Source of the DNA: Siphonodentalium dalli
Taxonomy: Eukaryota; Mollusca; Scaphopoda; Gadilida; Siphonodentaliidae
Direction of reading: 5' to 3'
Assembly (NCBI GenBank): GCA_032622095.1
Contig: CP136067.1
Coordinates: forward strand, 132,497,990-132,561,989
DNA: 64,000 nt
A program made the position numbers and the translations under genes. Below the pieces are notes generated by a model. The model was not told the DNA's origin. It searched no databases and worked only from the letters and a program-made list of their open reading frames with translations. Below are positions 35,761-46,839 of this stretch, piece by piece; within the stretch, counting starts at the first letter, position 1; each line of letters begins with the position of its first letter.

Positions 35761-37672
35761 TGTTTATGACATTGCTTAAGATGGACTTAATCTAAGATCT
35801 AATGTGGATCTTATGATGTTACTTTTCCGTTTCACGAACGCGTTTCATAAAACAATCTTAAGTCCATCTTGAGTAGGAAGTTAAGTTCGCGAGCTTTTAG
35901 ACTGGCTCTCGACAATGTATTACAGCTATACGCAGAAAATATTGGTCCTGTGTATGTTATATGCCTATGTACAGTGTCTGGTGACAGATGCTAGGGCGTG
36001 TCTAAGAATAATTATAATATTGTAATGCAAGGGGCGATAATCAATATAATGACTGGTGCGTACTTAACTGCAAGAGCGCGCATTTTAGCTGTGTTTTCGC
36101 GTCAGACTCCATCCACACATAGCTGCATGCTTCCAATGCCTATTTTATACAAACGTAACGAGCTCAAATATATTAATTCAGTTATTAAAGGGACTTATAC
36201 ATCGTAACTCAGAATGTGAACCTCCGCCCATATAACATACCATTAAGGCGACGCGAGACATATGTTCGCTCCTTTCGTTTGCTGATATTAGGTTCAAAAG
36301 TCTTTGAAGTATCTATAATACCAGGAAACCGAATATGTCGCCACGACGGCATACACATACAATACACCACGATGGAAGCACTGAGCTAAACGCTCTTTAT
36401 TTATTGCCAACATTCATGGAATACTAACACAAAACGCTCTTTATTTATATTGCTATAATATGAATAGGACTTCATATCGTGCTCCAAATAGACTTATTTC
36501 CAATCTGAGACATACTTGTAGATTATAAAGTAGAAGCCATATATAAATGATAATGCCATTTGCTCTGGTTCTGTTGAACTTGACAAATATGCTAAACGCC
36601 TGTTATAATTAACAAACTGCGTATGAACTTCGAAAGTACGCACAGGGCTATGTTGAACGACATTTTTACATATATGTTTTAATAAAAACCAAAGCAACGA
36701 CTTCTAATAAAGAGCGTTTATAATTAACAACACGTGAACAGACGGCCGGTTCACAGGCCCCTGTGGAAAACTACTAAAATACCAATATAGACTATACCAC
36801 TTGTATAGTCTATATTGGTATTTTAGTAATTCCCCCAGGGGTCTGTGTGCCGGTTCACATTGATATGTTCTTTCGCGGATCCCGGTGTGCCCGCAAGGTC
36901 CGTATACTATATACATGCTATATATCTTTTTATTTCATAGTTAATAAACATGTGATGCAGATGTAATACATGTATAATATCTGAGATTCGCGTGGGTGGG
37001 TTATGATAATGTACATAATAATAAAATAACATTTTGCAATCAAATTATAACATAATAATATAGAAAGGCAAGTAAATAATAATAATAGCTGACATCAGCA
37101 TTTATTAAAAAAACTGAGCATAAATAATTCACTGTTATCCTCGATGTGAAAATGTTCGGACTAATTGTCTCAACATGATTATTGTCTACAGTGCGATTGG
37201 GTGATTTGAATCGCAAATGATGTCCAACTCTATGGAAATATATTCTTTTTGTTACAGCAATTAGAAATGTATATATAGTCCGGTCTTTGCGGTTTACAGT
37301 TAGTAGCGGACACCCCGCCAATCTTGCAACCACTGGCCACGTCACTGCTATAGCTTACCAGTTGGTTATTAATTACTACCATTTCTGAAACACCCCTCCG
37401 TGCTAGCAAGATGTTATTCAGTTAAATGTGTTTATAATAATATATACATGAACTAGATCCCATCCACATTTCGGACCAACTGCGGATCACAACGTAGGTC
37501 TTAACTTTAAGATTATCTTATGACACCTCACACCAGTCTTAAAGTTAAGACCCAAGTTAAGACCATCTTAGATTAAGACCTCGTTCGTGAAACGCACTTA
37601 TGACTGAAGTTTGAACTTATGACCATCTTAAGTCCCAACTATGTCATAAGTTGCCTTCATGAAACAGGGCCC
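35761..37672. mobile_element. Element X, copy X3, inverted and uninterrupted
   Basis: Read on the minus strand from 37672 it starts GGGCCCTGTTTCATGAAGG and follows X2 block by block. For example, the 37240-37410 text is the inverse of 30290-30450, and 35940-36640 is the inverse of 34865-35570. It abuts X2 at about 35760 with a ~10-base loss at the joint, creating a large palindrome. It serves as the empty-site reference for the two insertions in X2. Confidence 0.78.
36756..36849. mobile_element. Palindromic mini-element, copy 2 (inside X3)
   Basis: A 94-bp near-perfect palindrome centred on TATACCACTTGTATA, bracketed by an exact 10-bp direct repeat CCGGTTCACA (36746-36755 and 36850-36859). 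A 9-10 bp duplication with long inverted arms would fit a Mutator-type MITE. That assignment is inference. Confidence 0.75.
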
Positions 37673-37725
37673 AGTACATTATTTTTCGGCTAATCTTCTA
37701 TGCAGTACTGAATCCAAGGACTGGT

Positions 37726-37739
37726 GGGGGGGGGGGGGG
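37726..37739. repeat. Run of 14 G
   Basis: Homopolymer directly right of X3; likely length-variable and a sequencing risk. Confidence 0.9.
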
Positions 37740-37847
37740 ACTACTCCTGGCGATTTGGTTCTCTGTCAAGTTTCTGAAGTATGCATGAGGTGAGTTTTTT
37801 TGCGAATATTTGTTTGGAGTATTCTAGAACCTGAACTGGTTTATATA

Positions 37848-37988
37848 GAGAGGATCTACAACGAGTCCCCAGTTAAAAGCGGAATTTACAAAACGAGTTC
37901 AGTAAAGGCTCGGTCCATACCTAATTTAAGGTACTGAACGAGTTTTAGTAAATTTCGCAATAAACTGGGGACGAGTTGTAGATTCTCT
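37848..37988. other. Foldback element with ~60-bp imperfect arms
   Basis: GAGGATCTACAACGAGTCCC at the left pairs with the right end reading GGGGACGAGTTGTAGATTCTC. Pairing continues inward through AATTTAC, AGTTCAGTA and their inverses. The spacer is about 20-25 bases. Confidence 0.7.
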
Positions 37989-38198
37989 TTATTACATGAT
38001 CCAAAACCTCGACAAAGCATGTTAAATCAACAAATGGGACGCGAAACCAACATTCTTCTATAAGGCATGCAATGTCGTTTCACGTAACTATGCGTTGTTT
38101 TCCCGCGTACAGAAATAGTCCCAGATATATAAAGGCTCTTTGGCATATTTAGTGGCGTATATTTAATGACATAACTTTTCAAACTCTTCATTCATTAA

Positions 38199-38692
38199 AG
38201 GTACGGTTGGCCTTGGCGGTGGGTATCCTGTGAAAATATTTCCACCCGTCAAAAACCGCCACAAACAGAAAGAACATCAAAATGTAGACAGACTTTGTCC
38301 GTATACAAATAAGAAATATCACATAAACAGTATGTTATTGTCATATGTTTGACCATTGTTATGTAAACAAAAGCATAAAAAGTTACTTTTCTGCTGTTTG
38401 TTTATATTATGATGGTAAACATAAAGAGCGTCCTTTGTTGGTGAATTCCTGATATGGGACTAATAAAGAGCGTTTATGCCATTTGTGTGTGATTAGCCAG
38501 TGGCATTGTGCTGTCTTCTGTAACACAATCAGGCTCTTGCTTAGGTAAAATATAGTAGATCTTTATGATAACATGGTGTTTACGCGATGGTCATGGTATA
38601 TATGCACGAAACTGTATGCGTTTTAATGTTTTTCGGTTTACGGTGTTTGGAACAAATATGAATATTTTCGACAATTAAGGCCTCACGTGCCT
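38199..38692. mobile_element. TTAA-MITE family T1, copy 3
   Basis: 494 bp bracketed by TTAA (38195-38198, 38693-38696). It begins AGGTACGGTTGGCC and ends GGCCTCACGTGCCT, inverse with a few mismatches. Its length is the same as copy 4 at 57171-57664, to which it is almost identical. It contains two AAAGAGCG words. Confidence 0.85.
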
Positions 38693-38699
38693 TTAAAGT

Positions 38700-39228
38700 T
38701 TGTTGGAGAAATATTCAAAGCCATAGTATTTTTTAGACGTAGCGTGCGGAATGTAAACAGACGACACACCGGAAGTCAAAGGTCACCTGGCACTATTTCC
38801 TGTTATTAAACGAACGTTTGATATCACAATTTATAGAATTGGTTTATTGAATAAAATAAGGGTAGGATCGTGTAATATATACAGAATCAGCGACCGAATA
38901 GGAGATATCAGGAAATGAATGAAATTCCTGATAGAGTGAACGAATATGGTATGTTGAAAGATTTGCAATTATTCTGTGATATAATTTGATTCATATGGTT
39001 CATCTCTGAATTGGCTGTGATGTCCACGAAAATAGAAGCTCGCTTCAAAATGTTCTCTCTTTAATGAGGTGATGAACTTATCAAGTTTTGATATAGACCT
39101 ATCTGTCATCTCCTCAAATCTTAATGTTGCAGTTCTATATACAAGTATTGATGCACAGTGTTGTACATTGAATTGTTACTATTAATTACAATTATTAATC
39201 AACTTTTGATTAAATCGGAAACATAATT
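38700..39228. other. No supported feature
   Basis: AT-rich; no motif, repeat or frame worth calling. Confidence 0.4.
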
Positions 39229-40189
39229 ACACTGTTAGAAATTACTGTCGGTTCGACGGTTTCGGGCCGTCATAATCGACAGTCCCATACCATTTGATCA
39301 GTTTGACGGTTTTTTACCGTTATTTTATGTGCCCATGATAATTGTCTAAATTAAATATTTTCGTGATTCAAAGTCATGCCGTCAAAATTCAATAGTATAT
39401 TTATCGGCGACCATATTATATACGACACTGACTCCATACAGTATGACTGAATCTTACTCTGTTGATATTTAATATGTATTATTAATCCGGCATTCATTCT
39501 GTGTTATGCGGGTCGGTACGTATATTGATGAGTACGGTACGTTATTCTCATTCCGGGGTTAAGTTCCCGCTTTAGCACTTATCGCTATTTATCGTTGCGT
39601 ATTTGATCGCAAACTGTTGTTTTTTGGGAAACTGTTACCTTTTCGATTGTGGACAGTTGTTAAGACAGTCTTATTTCGGTTCCTTTGATAACCGGACAAG
39701 TATAAAAAAAACCCGGCTTAATCATTGACAATTGCCACTAAATTCGCGAGTAGAGAATCAATCATGGCGTGATCCTGGGTCTGACTTCATTCGAGTCAGT
39801 GCTGATGTTGAAATTGACCGTGTTGTGACTTAGTATCAAAACTCTGGCATATTTACTGACACAAGGGGATACAGGTACAATTAACACGAGCTTCGATGTC
39901 AACCAATAGTGACAATAATAACAATAACGACTCAACGAGCAGCTACTACTATTAGAATGTTGACAATCCAGTTGACAGTGTTCTGATTCGGATTGTTTCA
40001 AAGCACATGATAGTACATTTACAAGAGAGATTCAGATTCAGATTCATTTTATTCTGTTCATCGATATGTGGATATACACAGAAACGTTACAGAAAAGGGT
40101 ATTACAGATAGTATGACATCAAGATATTATAATATGGCATATAATAACAATAAATGTCACATGAGGAATACATGAGTGCATTATTATAT

Positions 40190-40830
40190 ATTTGGTAAGT
40201 TCATGGAATATCAGTGTTTTAGCCTCAAGTGGACTTCCCGAAAATATCCTGGACTTTCCTTATGAAAGTTGACAGATTCGTAATAATCTTTCTATTTCTA
40301 GTATTAAAGAGTTCCGAGAGTTTGTGTGCATTCGGTCTTCTATAGAAATATGGTTTCAAATAGGTCGATCTGAGTTCATTTTTTTTGTACACTTCAGGAT
40401 AACGTGATACTCATCGCCTAGTTCTTTGGTACAAAGTGTACATACTCTGGTTGAATAGTCAGTATTTAGCCAAGCACCTTGTTCAATTGGTAGTTTGTGA
40501 TTTCTTGTCCGAAATCGAATGATATTATTCACAGTTGTATTATCACATATAGAGAGAAATTGTTCACGTTCACGTGTGTTTTAATAATTATATAAAATGC
40601 ATATTTACTCGATGTGGATATTGTTGACCACCAACTTTGAAGATAACAGTCACGTAATCTTTGCTCAACGGTTCGGTTAAATCGGTCTATACTCGATACT
40701 TTCTGGTTGTGCCAAACATTACTCATACCAATTTTATTAAGGGAGTCATGTATTCCTCTTATCCATGGATTATTAAAAACATTTTTGCAATACAAAGTAT
40801 ACATAACATAATATAATATAACATAAGTGG
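40190..40830 (-). pseudogene. LINE ORF2 C-terminal region with a Cys/His motif
   Basis: On the minus strand a frame reads RSNRLRDCYLQSWW-like text (within 40529-40804). In a neighbouring frame it continues with FRTRNHKLPIEQGAW and CTLCTKELGDEYHVILKC (about 40395-40450). The CxxC...H...C arrangement is the zinc-knuckle-like segment found after the RT in several LINE clades, where it helps bind RNA or target DNA. Frames are broken by indels. Confidence 0.65.
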
Positions 40831-40834
40831 GGTC

Positions 40835-41516
40835 CTATGGGTAGGCATTGAGATAACTTTTGCCCAATAACCGAGGTAGCAGGTTTTGATCCTAACTGTA
40901 ATTGGGTACATTCCTAGTTCCTCCTATATAAAAACGGATGTTGTCGACTTCTTCATATTAAGTGTAAATTTCAGGAACCAGCATTCTAGTTTTTCGAAAA
41001 ACCTCATATTTTCATGTCCCCATAATTCATTATTGGTATGATGCTTTTCTCATATATCTCAATGATTGATTCAATTGTGAGTTTGTGACAGCGTGATTTG
41101 TTCAGAAGTGCATAAATTGCAGTTTTAGCTGCCTGACATCTCAGATTTCGTTCCACTACGAACGTACCTTTTTTGTGGAAAACTGTCCTCAGATATATAT
41201 AACTATTAACTATCTCAATTGGAAGATTATCTAGTATGAAACCTGGTGTAGTTTTTTTCTTTCTGGGTTTCGGGCCGAAAACGACGACTTTAGTTTTTGT
41301 CGTGTGTATTTTCAATTTCCATATGTTGCAGTAATCTGAGAAGGAGTTTAATGCTCGCTGTATGCCTTCGTGTGTGTCAGAAAGTAATACATTGTCGTCG
41401 GCGTAGATAAGTAACATTATCTTCAGTAATATACCGGTATCAATTCCACAGAATTTCTCTAAGCTGATGCCACAATTTGTTTGTGGGTTACGGCATTGTT
41501 CAATGTCGTTGATGTA
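40835..41516 (-). pseudogene. LINE reverse transcriptase, C-terminal half
   Basis: The frame from 41516 down reads INDIEQCRN..., then LLIYADDNVLLSDT with the catalytic YADD box, then WKLKIHTTKTKVVVFG (RT motif 6/7 region) and RNLRCQAAKTAIYALL of the thumb. After a frameshift near 41010 it continues ENMRFFEKLECWFLKFTL and then LGMYPITVRIK to about 40850. The enzyme copies LINE RNA onto nicked DNA. The first three codons of the 174-codon frame come from the inserted transposon, so its Met is not the native start. Confidence 0.85.
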
Positions 41517-42173
41517 GTGCCACCGCACACGCTGCGATTAAAATCGTAAGTGGGGAAAATCGCAGGTGGAAGTATCCAATCCGCATACCCACGACAATAT
41601 CGTAGCCAAATCGTAGCGCCCAAGCAGTGTTTGATTTTTACCAGGAAAATCGTGGCGTGACCTTGGCAACGAGCGCGATCGTAGCTGTCACATGACCACT
41701 GTCGCACTGGTCATGTTGTAAATACAACGAAAAGAAAACATTCAAAAATGGCGCAAAGTTCACAAACTTCTTGGACTTATAAAAACGAGGCCACATTGGT
41801 GGAGATGTGGCACGACAGAGAGTGCAGGCCTATAGATACCACATATCAGCCATCAGCATTCTGCTATGCAGACAAGGAGAAATTGGGGCAGCTGAGCCTG
41901 TTGAGTTGACAGGAACAAAAATGTAAAAATAAAAAAATATTCAATTCCACTTGAACTTTCAAGTTCAACTTGTTAGCTTAGAAAATTGAGATACATGCCA
42001 TGTATATGTATATAATTGCAAAGTGGAGAATGTGATATAACATTTTGCTATCGTGTGGTCGATCACGTGGATAAAATCGTAGCTGCAAACATCGCAGCGT
42101 CTGCGGCCAAGTCACTTTTCTCCACCTGCGATTTCCCCCCTTACGTTTTTAATCGTAGCGTGTGCGATGGCAC
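41517..42173. mobile_element. Harbinger-like non-autonomous transposon inserted in the LINE RT
   Basis: The left end GTGCCACCGCACACGCTGCG and the inverse of the right end (GTGCCATCGCACACGCTACG) match over about 50 bp with few mismatches. The 3-bp target duplication GTA lies at 41514-41516 and 42174-42176. Removing the 657-bp element plus one GTA rejoins the RT frame exactly (...LLFAIY + INDIEQC...). It carries a short Myb/SANT-like frame, and Harbinger elements encode such a protein. The GTA duplication is not the usual TWA of that superfamily. Confidence 0.8.
41748..41909 (+). pseudogene. Truncated Myb/SANT-like protein start inside the 41.5-kb transposon
   Basis: A 53-codon frame begins MAQSSQTSWTYKNEATLVEM and continues with WHDRECRPID. 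A Trp followed about eight residues later by an E-x-x-L-V-x-x-W segment is the first helix pattern of Myb/SANT-like domains in PIF/Harbinger accessory proteins, which help bring the transposase to the TIRs. The later Trp-bearing helices are absent and the frame stops early, so the gene is internally deleted. The fit is by eye over about 25 residues. Confidence 0.45.
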
Positions 42174-42960
42174 GTAGATGGCAAAAAGCAGAGGTGAAAG
42201 GTTGTCTCCCTGTTTTAGGCCAACATGACTGTAGAAATAGTCTTATTCGTCTTCATTGAGGCGAACAAATAGCTTAAGGTCGTGATATAAAGCTGTTATC
42301 ACTGTCAGTATTTTACCGCTAATTCTGTAGTTAAGGAGTTTTGACCAAAGTCCTACTCTCCACACCGTATCAAATGCCTTTGAAAAGTCAACAAATGCAC
42401 AGTAAAGATTTTTCTTATGAGCATTAAGTAAGTGCGTTAACGCATGAAGTGCAAACGTATGGTCAATTGTAGAATAGCCTTTTCGAAATCCGGCCTGCGT
42501 CTCCGACTGTATACTATTTGTTTCTACAAAAGAGTCGATTCGCTCACTAATTATGCTGGTAAATAATTTCGCGAAACAGCTCAGAAGTGTAAGTTGGCGG
42601 TAGTTATCTGGGTATAAGTTGTTGCCCTTACGTTTATATATCGGCCTAATTATACATGTAGTCCATTCACTCGGAACGAGGCCTGTCTTCAGAATCAGAT
42701 TGAAATACTTTACTAAAATATGTTTTAAAATGTCGAATGATGATTTTATGTGTTCGTTGGCAATTTCATCATACCCTGTTGCTTTCCAATATTTAAGTAT
42801 TTTAACAGCTGCCTCAATTTCTTGTAAAGTAATATTTCCATTTTAAAAGTTGGTATCTAGTCCTTCAAAATCAGACGAGGGTGCGATAAGTGAGCTGAAT
42901 GAGCTAGATAAATCTGATCTCAATATGCTATCTCCTATTGTTATATTTTCAGCCCCTTCT
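42174..42960 (-). pseudogene. LINE reverse transcriptase, N-terminal half
   Basis: Read from 42960 downward: EIEAAVKILKYWKATGYDEI (RT motif 0/1), PIYKRKGNNLYPDNYRQLTL (motif 2), a QAGFRKGYSTIDHTF segment (motif 2a/3), CAFVDFSKAFDTVWR (motif 3/A, with the first catalytic Asp) and GLKQGDNLSPLLFAIY (motif 4/B). Two in-frame stops interrupt it (near 42845 and 42225). It continues after the inserted transposon with the YADD half. Confidence 0.88.
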
Positions 42961-43762
42961 GAGTTGGGGTGGGTTCCCCCTGTCCCCCTGTGTCAAGTTT
43001 CCTGATGAAACTCCAGAAATCTTTGCTAGATATTGTGCGCAGCTTATGTAGTGCACAGCTTATGTTTCTTTGGTGGCGTTTTCTACTTCGCAGAAGGACC
43101 ATTTTATAGTTTGTTCTGCTTGCCAACATGGCGCACTTATAATTAGTAACGTTTGATTCACGTTTAAATAATCGGCGGATCTTCCTGTTGCGCGTTCGGG
43201 TCGCCCTGCAGTCGTTTGCAAACCACGGCTGGCTTGGCTTTCTTTTCATAAAGTTACTGCCCTTGACACGACGTTTTGTCTCAGCACCGCCATTCGTTTG
43301 TAATTGTTCGGCTGAACGCGTTTGTATATCACAGACTGAATTAGACAGTCCGTTCAAATCTGATTGCTGAACTGTTCCAAAAAACATTTGATCAATTTCG
43401 TTCTCAAGTTCGGTCACGTCGCGTGCGTCTATATTTTGAGCAAATAGTTCACTAAGATTATTGTTCCAGTTTTTAAAGACTGGCTTTTGATTGGTGGGTT
43501 TTCGACGGCGTTTCGGCGTGACTGGTTTTGTCACCAATGATTGCTGCAAGGAAGGTTCGGTAATTAGGTTACAATTTACTACGATTCCTGAATGACAATC
43601 TGAGTGAAGAATGTTTTGATCTTCGATTACTAGGTCAGTCACTCGCTTCGCGAACCGCGGCGTCCTGATTGCATAATCTATAACGCTCACACCATTACAC
43701 GTGTAGCCGGCCGAAGCCGGTCCCAATCGGCCATTCAAAATAATTAGTTCAGTTGCCCCCAT
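42941..43762 (-). pseudogene. LINE ORF2, endonuclease C-terminus and linker
   Basis: A 273-codon open stretch. It begins in the endonuclease with LIILNGRLGPASAGYTCNG, then SVIDYAI (S-x-ID motif) and ILHSDCHSGIVV, the final SDH region of APE endonucleases with a Cys between Asp and His. A basic linker follows (TPKRRRKPTNQKP) and a KPWF-like QPWFANDCRATRTRNRK segment that precedes the RT in this LINE group. The frame leaves the RT frame near 42960, next to CCCCCTGTCCCCC, a likely slippage site. The Met at 43762 is internal, not the native start. Confidence 0.82.
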
Positions 43763-43764
43763 GA

Positions 43765-44326
43765 TTATTTTTCGAATGGTCTGGCGATAATCGCTTTTCA
43801 GAAAGATTGTTAACTTTGTAGCTATTGATGAGCTTTATGTCATGTTCGTTGTCCCAGACACTACCTGTTCGGCATTGAAGTCACCCAGTATGATAATATC
43901 ATCGTAATTTATTTTCTTCTCCAGGATTGAAATATGTAGGTTATCAAATTCATTCCCTTTATAGTACTTAGAAGTTTCTGGTGGCACGTATACATTGCCA
44001 AATAGATGGCTCACTCCATGATTGTTGTTATACAAACACCATAAAACATTTTTACATTCATCATTAACTAGCGAAACATTTCCCTTGATGTTTTCACATA
44101 CCGCGATGCATAGCCCCCCAGATCTAACTTTGGAAAGTTTGGTCCGATGTTTTGCCCCCAAAATGTCGAAACCATCAATGCATATTAAATCGGCAGTATC
44201 AGTTTTTGTCTCCTGAAATAAAAGTAGGTCAAAAGTATTTATATATTCTAGAAATTCTGGGTCTTGTAACTTGTAAGAGGATATACATATACATGTACAT
44301 GTACTGTACACACCAGTGTAATTCAC
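43765..44326 (-). pseudogene. LINE ORF2, endonuclease N-terminus
   Basis: The frame gives SSYKLQDPEFLEYINTFDLL and LLFQETKTD with the catalytic Glu, then a GGLCIAV strand and IIILGDFNAEQV with the GDFN catalytic motif. Directly after that the frame shifts. The next ~85 bases are coding in another frame (VWDNEHDIKLINSYKV, LSPDHS) and then return. The N-terminal WNxNG motif expected before SSYKL is replaced by peptide from a TACATG microsatellite at about 44285-44310, so the 5' end is damaged. Confidence 0.82.
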
Positions 44327-44344
44327 AAGAGCTTCAATGCCAAC

Positions 44345-44762
44345 AACAACAACAACAACACCGTAAGCAATGAACTGACGCCGCGCAGTGACGGATGATC
44401 ACATATCTACAATTTTCCTACTTTACAATTACAAGGACCAATTCATCCCGTGTTCATCAATTTTCATTGAAACGTGTGTATATGAGACATTGTCATCATT
44501 CGCCATGTTATCGTCAAGTTATTACGACAATTTACCGGGAGTACACTATTAGTTGGATATTCTTATCAAATTATCTTTGGCTGACTCACCGATATTAATA
44601 CTAAGTGTTGTGATACCGGTATACAGTTTGATGCATCATGCTTTAAAATTTCATGGAAAATGTGCGACTACAGGAGTGCATTGTCGCCAAGTCATTGCGC
44701 ACAGTTATTATGGGATCTGCTGTTGTCTTGAAGGTTCCAATCCCAACTAGCTGTTATTGATA
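44345..44762. other. No supported gene
   Basis: It includes a (CAA)n run at 44340-44360. Short frames have no motifs. A GGTTCCAATCC word near 44734 resembles a tRNA B box but no tRNA fold is present. Confidence 0.4.
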
Positions 44763-44795
44763 TACAGTACCAGTCAAAAGAAGTGGTATATTAAG

Positions 44796-45548
44796 TAGTG
44801 TTCGGTATTCGACGGATTTCGGTATTCGAATATTCGGTTCGAATAACGAGCGAATATTCGAATAGTATTCGAATATTTAGATAAATTATAAATTTATATA
44901 GATAACATATTTTGGAACCAATTTATTATTTAATGAAATAGCATATTTATCCATGCACATGCTATACGCAAAAAAGAGAGGGAAAAAAGTATTTTGGCTT
45001 AATAGCAAGAGTTATCTGTTTATGAAGTTCAAGTAGTCAATGTCACATACATGGCTTAAAGGTTCTAGTTCAAGAAGTGTAACATTCGGACAGTATGCGG
45101 CTTCAACCGGTTGCGTTTTTTTTCAGTAGAGACCAGCCCTGCGGTAGCCTTTTTAGTTTTGGCATCCAACGTGAAGTGAGTCCATATATCTGATTTCTTC
45201 GAATTTGACGCCATATTATACACACAAGTGACAACGCGCAAACAAAACAAAAACAATGCTTCCTATGACCACATGCAAGCACGGTCTGGTTTACACCTAT
45301 AGCCAATAAAATTATGACGTCATGGCGCCAATCAAATCAGAACGTTACAGTTACGTCATATTAATTCGTTTATGGTCAGTGGAAAATAGAATATACTTTT
45401 AACAGACCCTCAGACTAATGACAAACCAGGAAACAATTACCCGGAGATTATTCTCGAATATTCGAATAGTCAAATAATTATTCGAATATTCGAATATTTA
45501 TTTTTACGAGCGAATATTCGAACATTCGAATATTCGGACCGAACACTA
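44796..45548. mobile_element. hAT-like element nested in the TA-flanked MITE
   Basis: TAGTGTTCGG...CCGAACACTA termini with an exact 8-bp duplication ATATTAAG (44788-44795 and 45549-45556), the hallmark of hAT transposition. Both subterminal regions are packed with CGAATATTCG palindromes. A short BED-finger-like frame on the minus strand suggests it derives from an autonomous hAT by internal deletion. Confidence 0.85.
45065..45214 (-). pseudogene. Remnant of hAT transposase N-terminus (BED-finger-like)
   Basis: A 49-codon frame starts MASNSKKSDIWTHFTLDAKT. The S-x-I/V-W-x-H/Y-F segment is the opening of BED zinc fingers in hAT transposases, which bind the subterminal repeats. The zinc-binding Cys pair expected next (KAxCxxC) is absent, and the frame ends at the start of unrelated sequence. 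It is therefore a deleted, non-functional fragment. The 63-codon frame with an upstream Met (to 45256) adds residues that do not fit the family. Confidence 0.5.
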
Positions 45549-46839
45549 ATATTAAGCGCGCTATTTTCGCGCCCAATATCGCAATAATATTGGAAGTGGA
45601 AACGCTTATAAGCATGTCGCTTGTGATATTATTGCAATATTTTGCGCTTAATATTGCGACATCTTGCACTCAAAATTGTGACATTTAAATCAAATTATTG
45701 CTTCTTCTATATTGTTTATTGTATACATAGAGACAATTATTTAGATATGTATATAATTATAGTTGTAAATGCTATATGTACACTATATGCACAGTATTTA
45801 TCTAATATAAATATAACACTATCGGGTCTGTATGAAATTTAGCGTGCTTAGTATCGCAATATTTTGCGTTCAATATTGCAATAATAAGCGCGACAGATGT
45901 TTGGTATTGTGCTATAATCACGCCTTTTTCTAAATTAAGCACGCTCAATATCGCAATAAAGGTGCGCCTAAAAATACCACTTCCTCTGACTGGTACTGTA
46001 TTGTCGTGATGTATGGATTCACCTGTTAAAACAAAAACTGTGTTTACAAGTGACTGGACAATTTGCGCCTTACATGTTACCAAAAAGTATACCATTAAGC
46101 TATGTTACTTTTACATGTACATAAATTTGGGTTTTAACTGTGAAGCATGTAGCTTTGTTCTTTTATGACTTAAAAGGGCATGCCGATTCATGTTTTAGAA
46201 TGGTCGAAATTAGTATTACTCATAACTGAATAGTGATGGGTTGGCTTATCAGCTATTACTAGTATCGTTTTTTATTTACAGCCATATTTATACAGTAGTT
46301 AGTGAAACGCGTGCGCAGCCCTTTTCCGGATTAAATTCTACGAGGCAGATAACAAGCTTGATCCTCTGCAAACTGCAAAGTTTCATAAGTATTGTCTATC
46401 ACGTTATGCATTGAGGATTTACCTTTCATCAAAATTATGATCGTAACATAAGAACTGAGATGTATTTTTCAGTTACAAATAATACTAGTTTCGACCATTC
46501 AAAAACACGAATTGTTGTGCCTACCGGGAAATCATATTGTCACCATGGGAACTTGGCTAATTCTATGGTAAATTAGCAAATTAAGAGCAAAACATTGGTG
46601 TTGACCCATGGACAATACCATTGGTCTGACCTTTATTAGTTACGGTCTTGATATTAATTGAACGGTGCTGAACCGTAAAAAATACAACGGTCTGACAGTT
46701 ACTGGTTACGGTCTGCCAGTTACTTAAATGGTCTTATACCATGGAACATGCTACGGCCTGACCGTATATTTAACGGTCAAAGGTAGGCAGCGATGTTGCG
46801 CTTAAAGCTACGGTATTTTTTCTAACAGTGTATCCTGAT

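Larger units (their letters stand above)
40026..44340 (-). mobile_element. Decayed LINE with endonuclease, RT and a 3' microsatellite tail
   Basis: The minus strand gives the endonuclease, the connecting region, the reverse transcriptase, a C-terminal Cys/His segment and then a 3' tail reading AATAAAATGAATCTGAATCT (40026-40056 on the plus strand). The short TGAATC repeat tail marks target-primed insertion. Frameshifts near 43845, 43765, 42960 and 41010, stops near 42845, 42225 and 40925, and a DNA transposon in the RT make this copy dead. Its 5' start is near a (TACATG) microsatellite at about 44290. Confidence 0.88.
44765..45998. mobile_element. TA-flanked MITE (Tc1/mariner-like termini), split by a hAT-like element
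   Basis: CAGTACCAGTCAAAAGAAGT at the left (after TA, 44763-44764) is inverted at the right as ...TTCCTCTGACTGGTACTG (before TA, 45999-46000). Without the 753-bp insertion and its 8-bp duplication it is about 473 bp. The TA duplication and CAGTACCAGTCA terminus resemble Tc1/mariner-type elements. The interior is rich in AATATTGCAATA words. Confidence 0.75.
39230..46830. mobile_element. Ends of a TA-flanked element with ACGGT-rich termini, filled with later insertions
   Basis: CACTGTTAGAAATTACTGTC starts at 39230 after TA. The inverse CTAACAGTG ends at 46830 before TA. Both termini carry repeated ACGGT/ACCGT words. Between them lie a LINE (40026-44340) and a TA-flanked MITE (44765-45998). They may be the two ends of one element, or two separate elements whose outer ends survive. 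Confidence 0.45.

Noticed and set aside
44690..44760. tRNA or tRNA-derived SINE suggested by GGTTCCAATCC
   Set aside because: No matching A box and no cloverleaf arms could be drawn around it.
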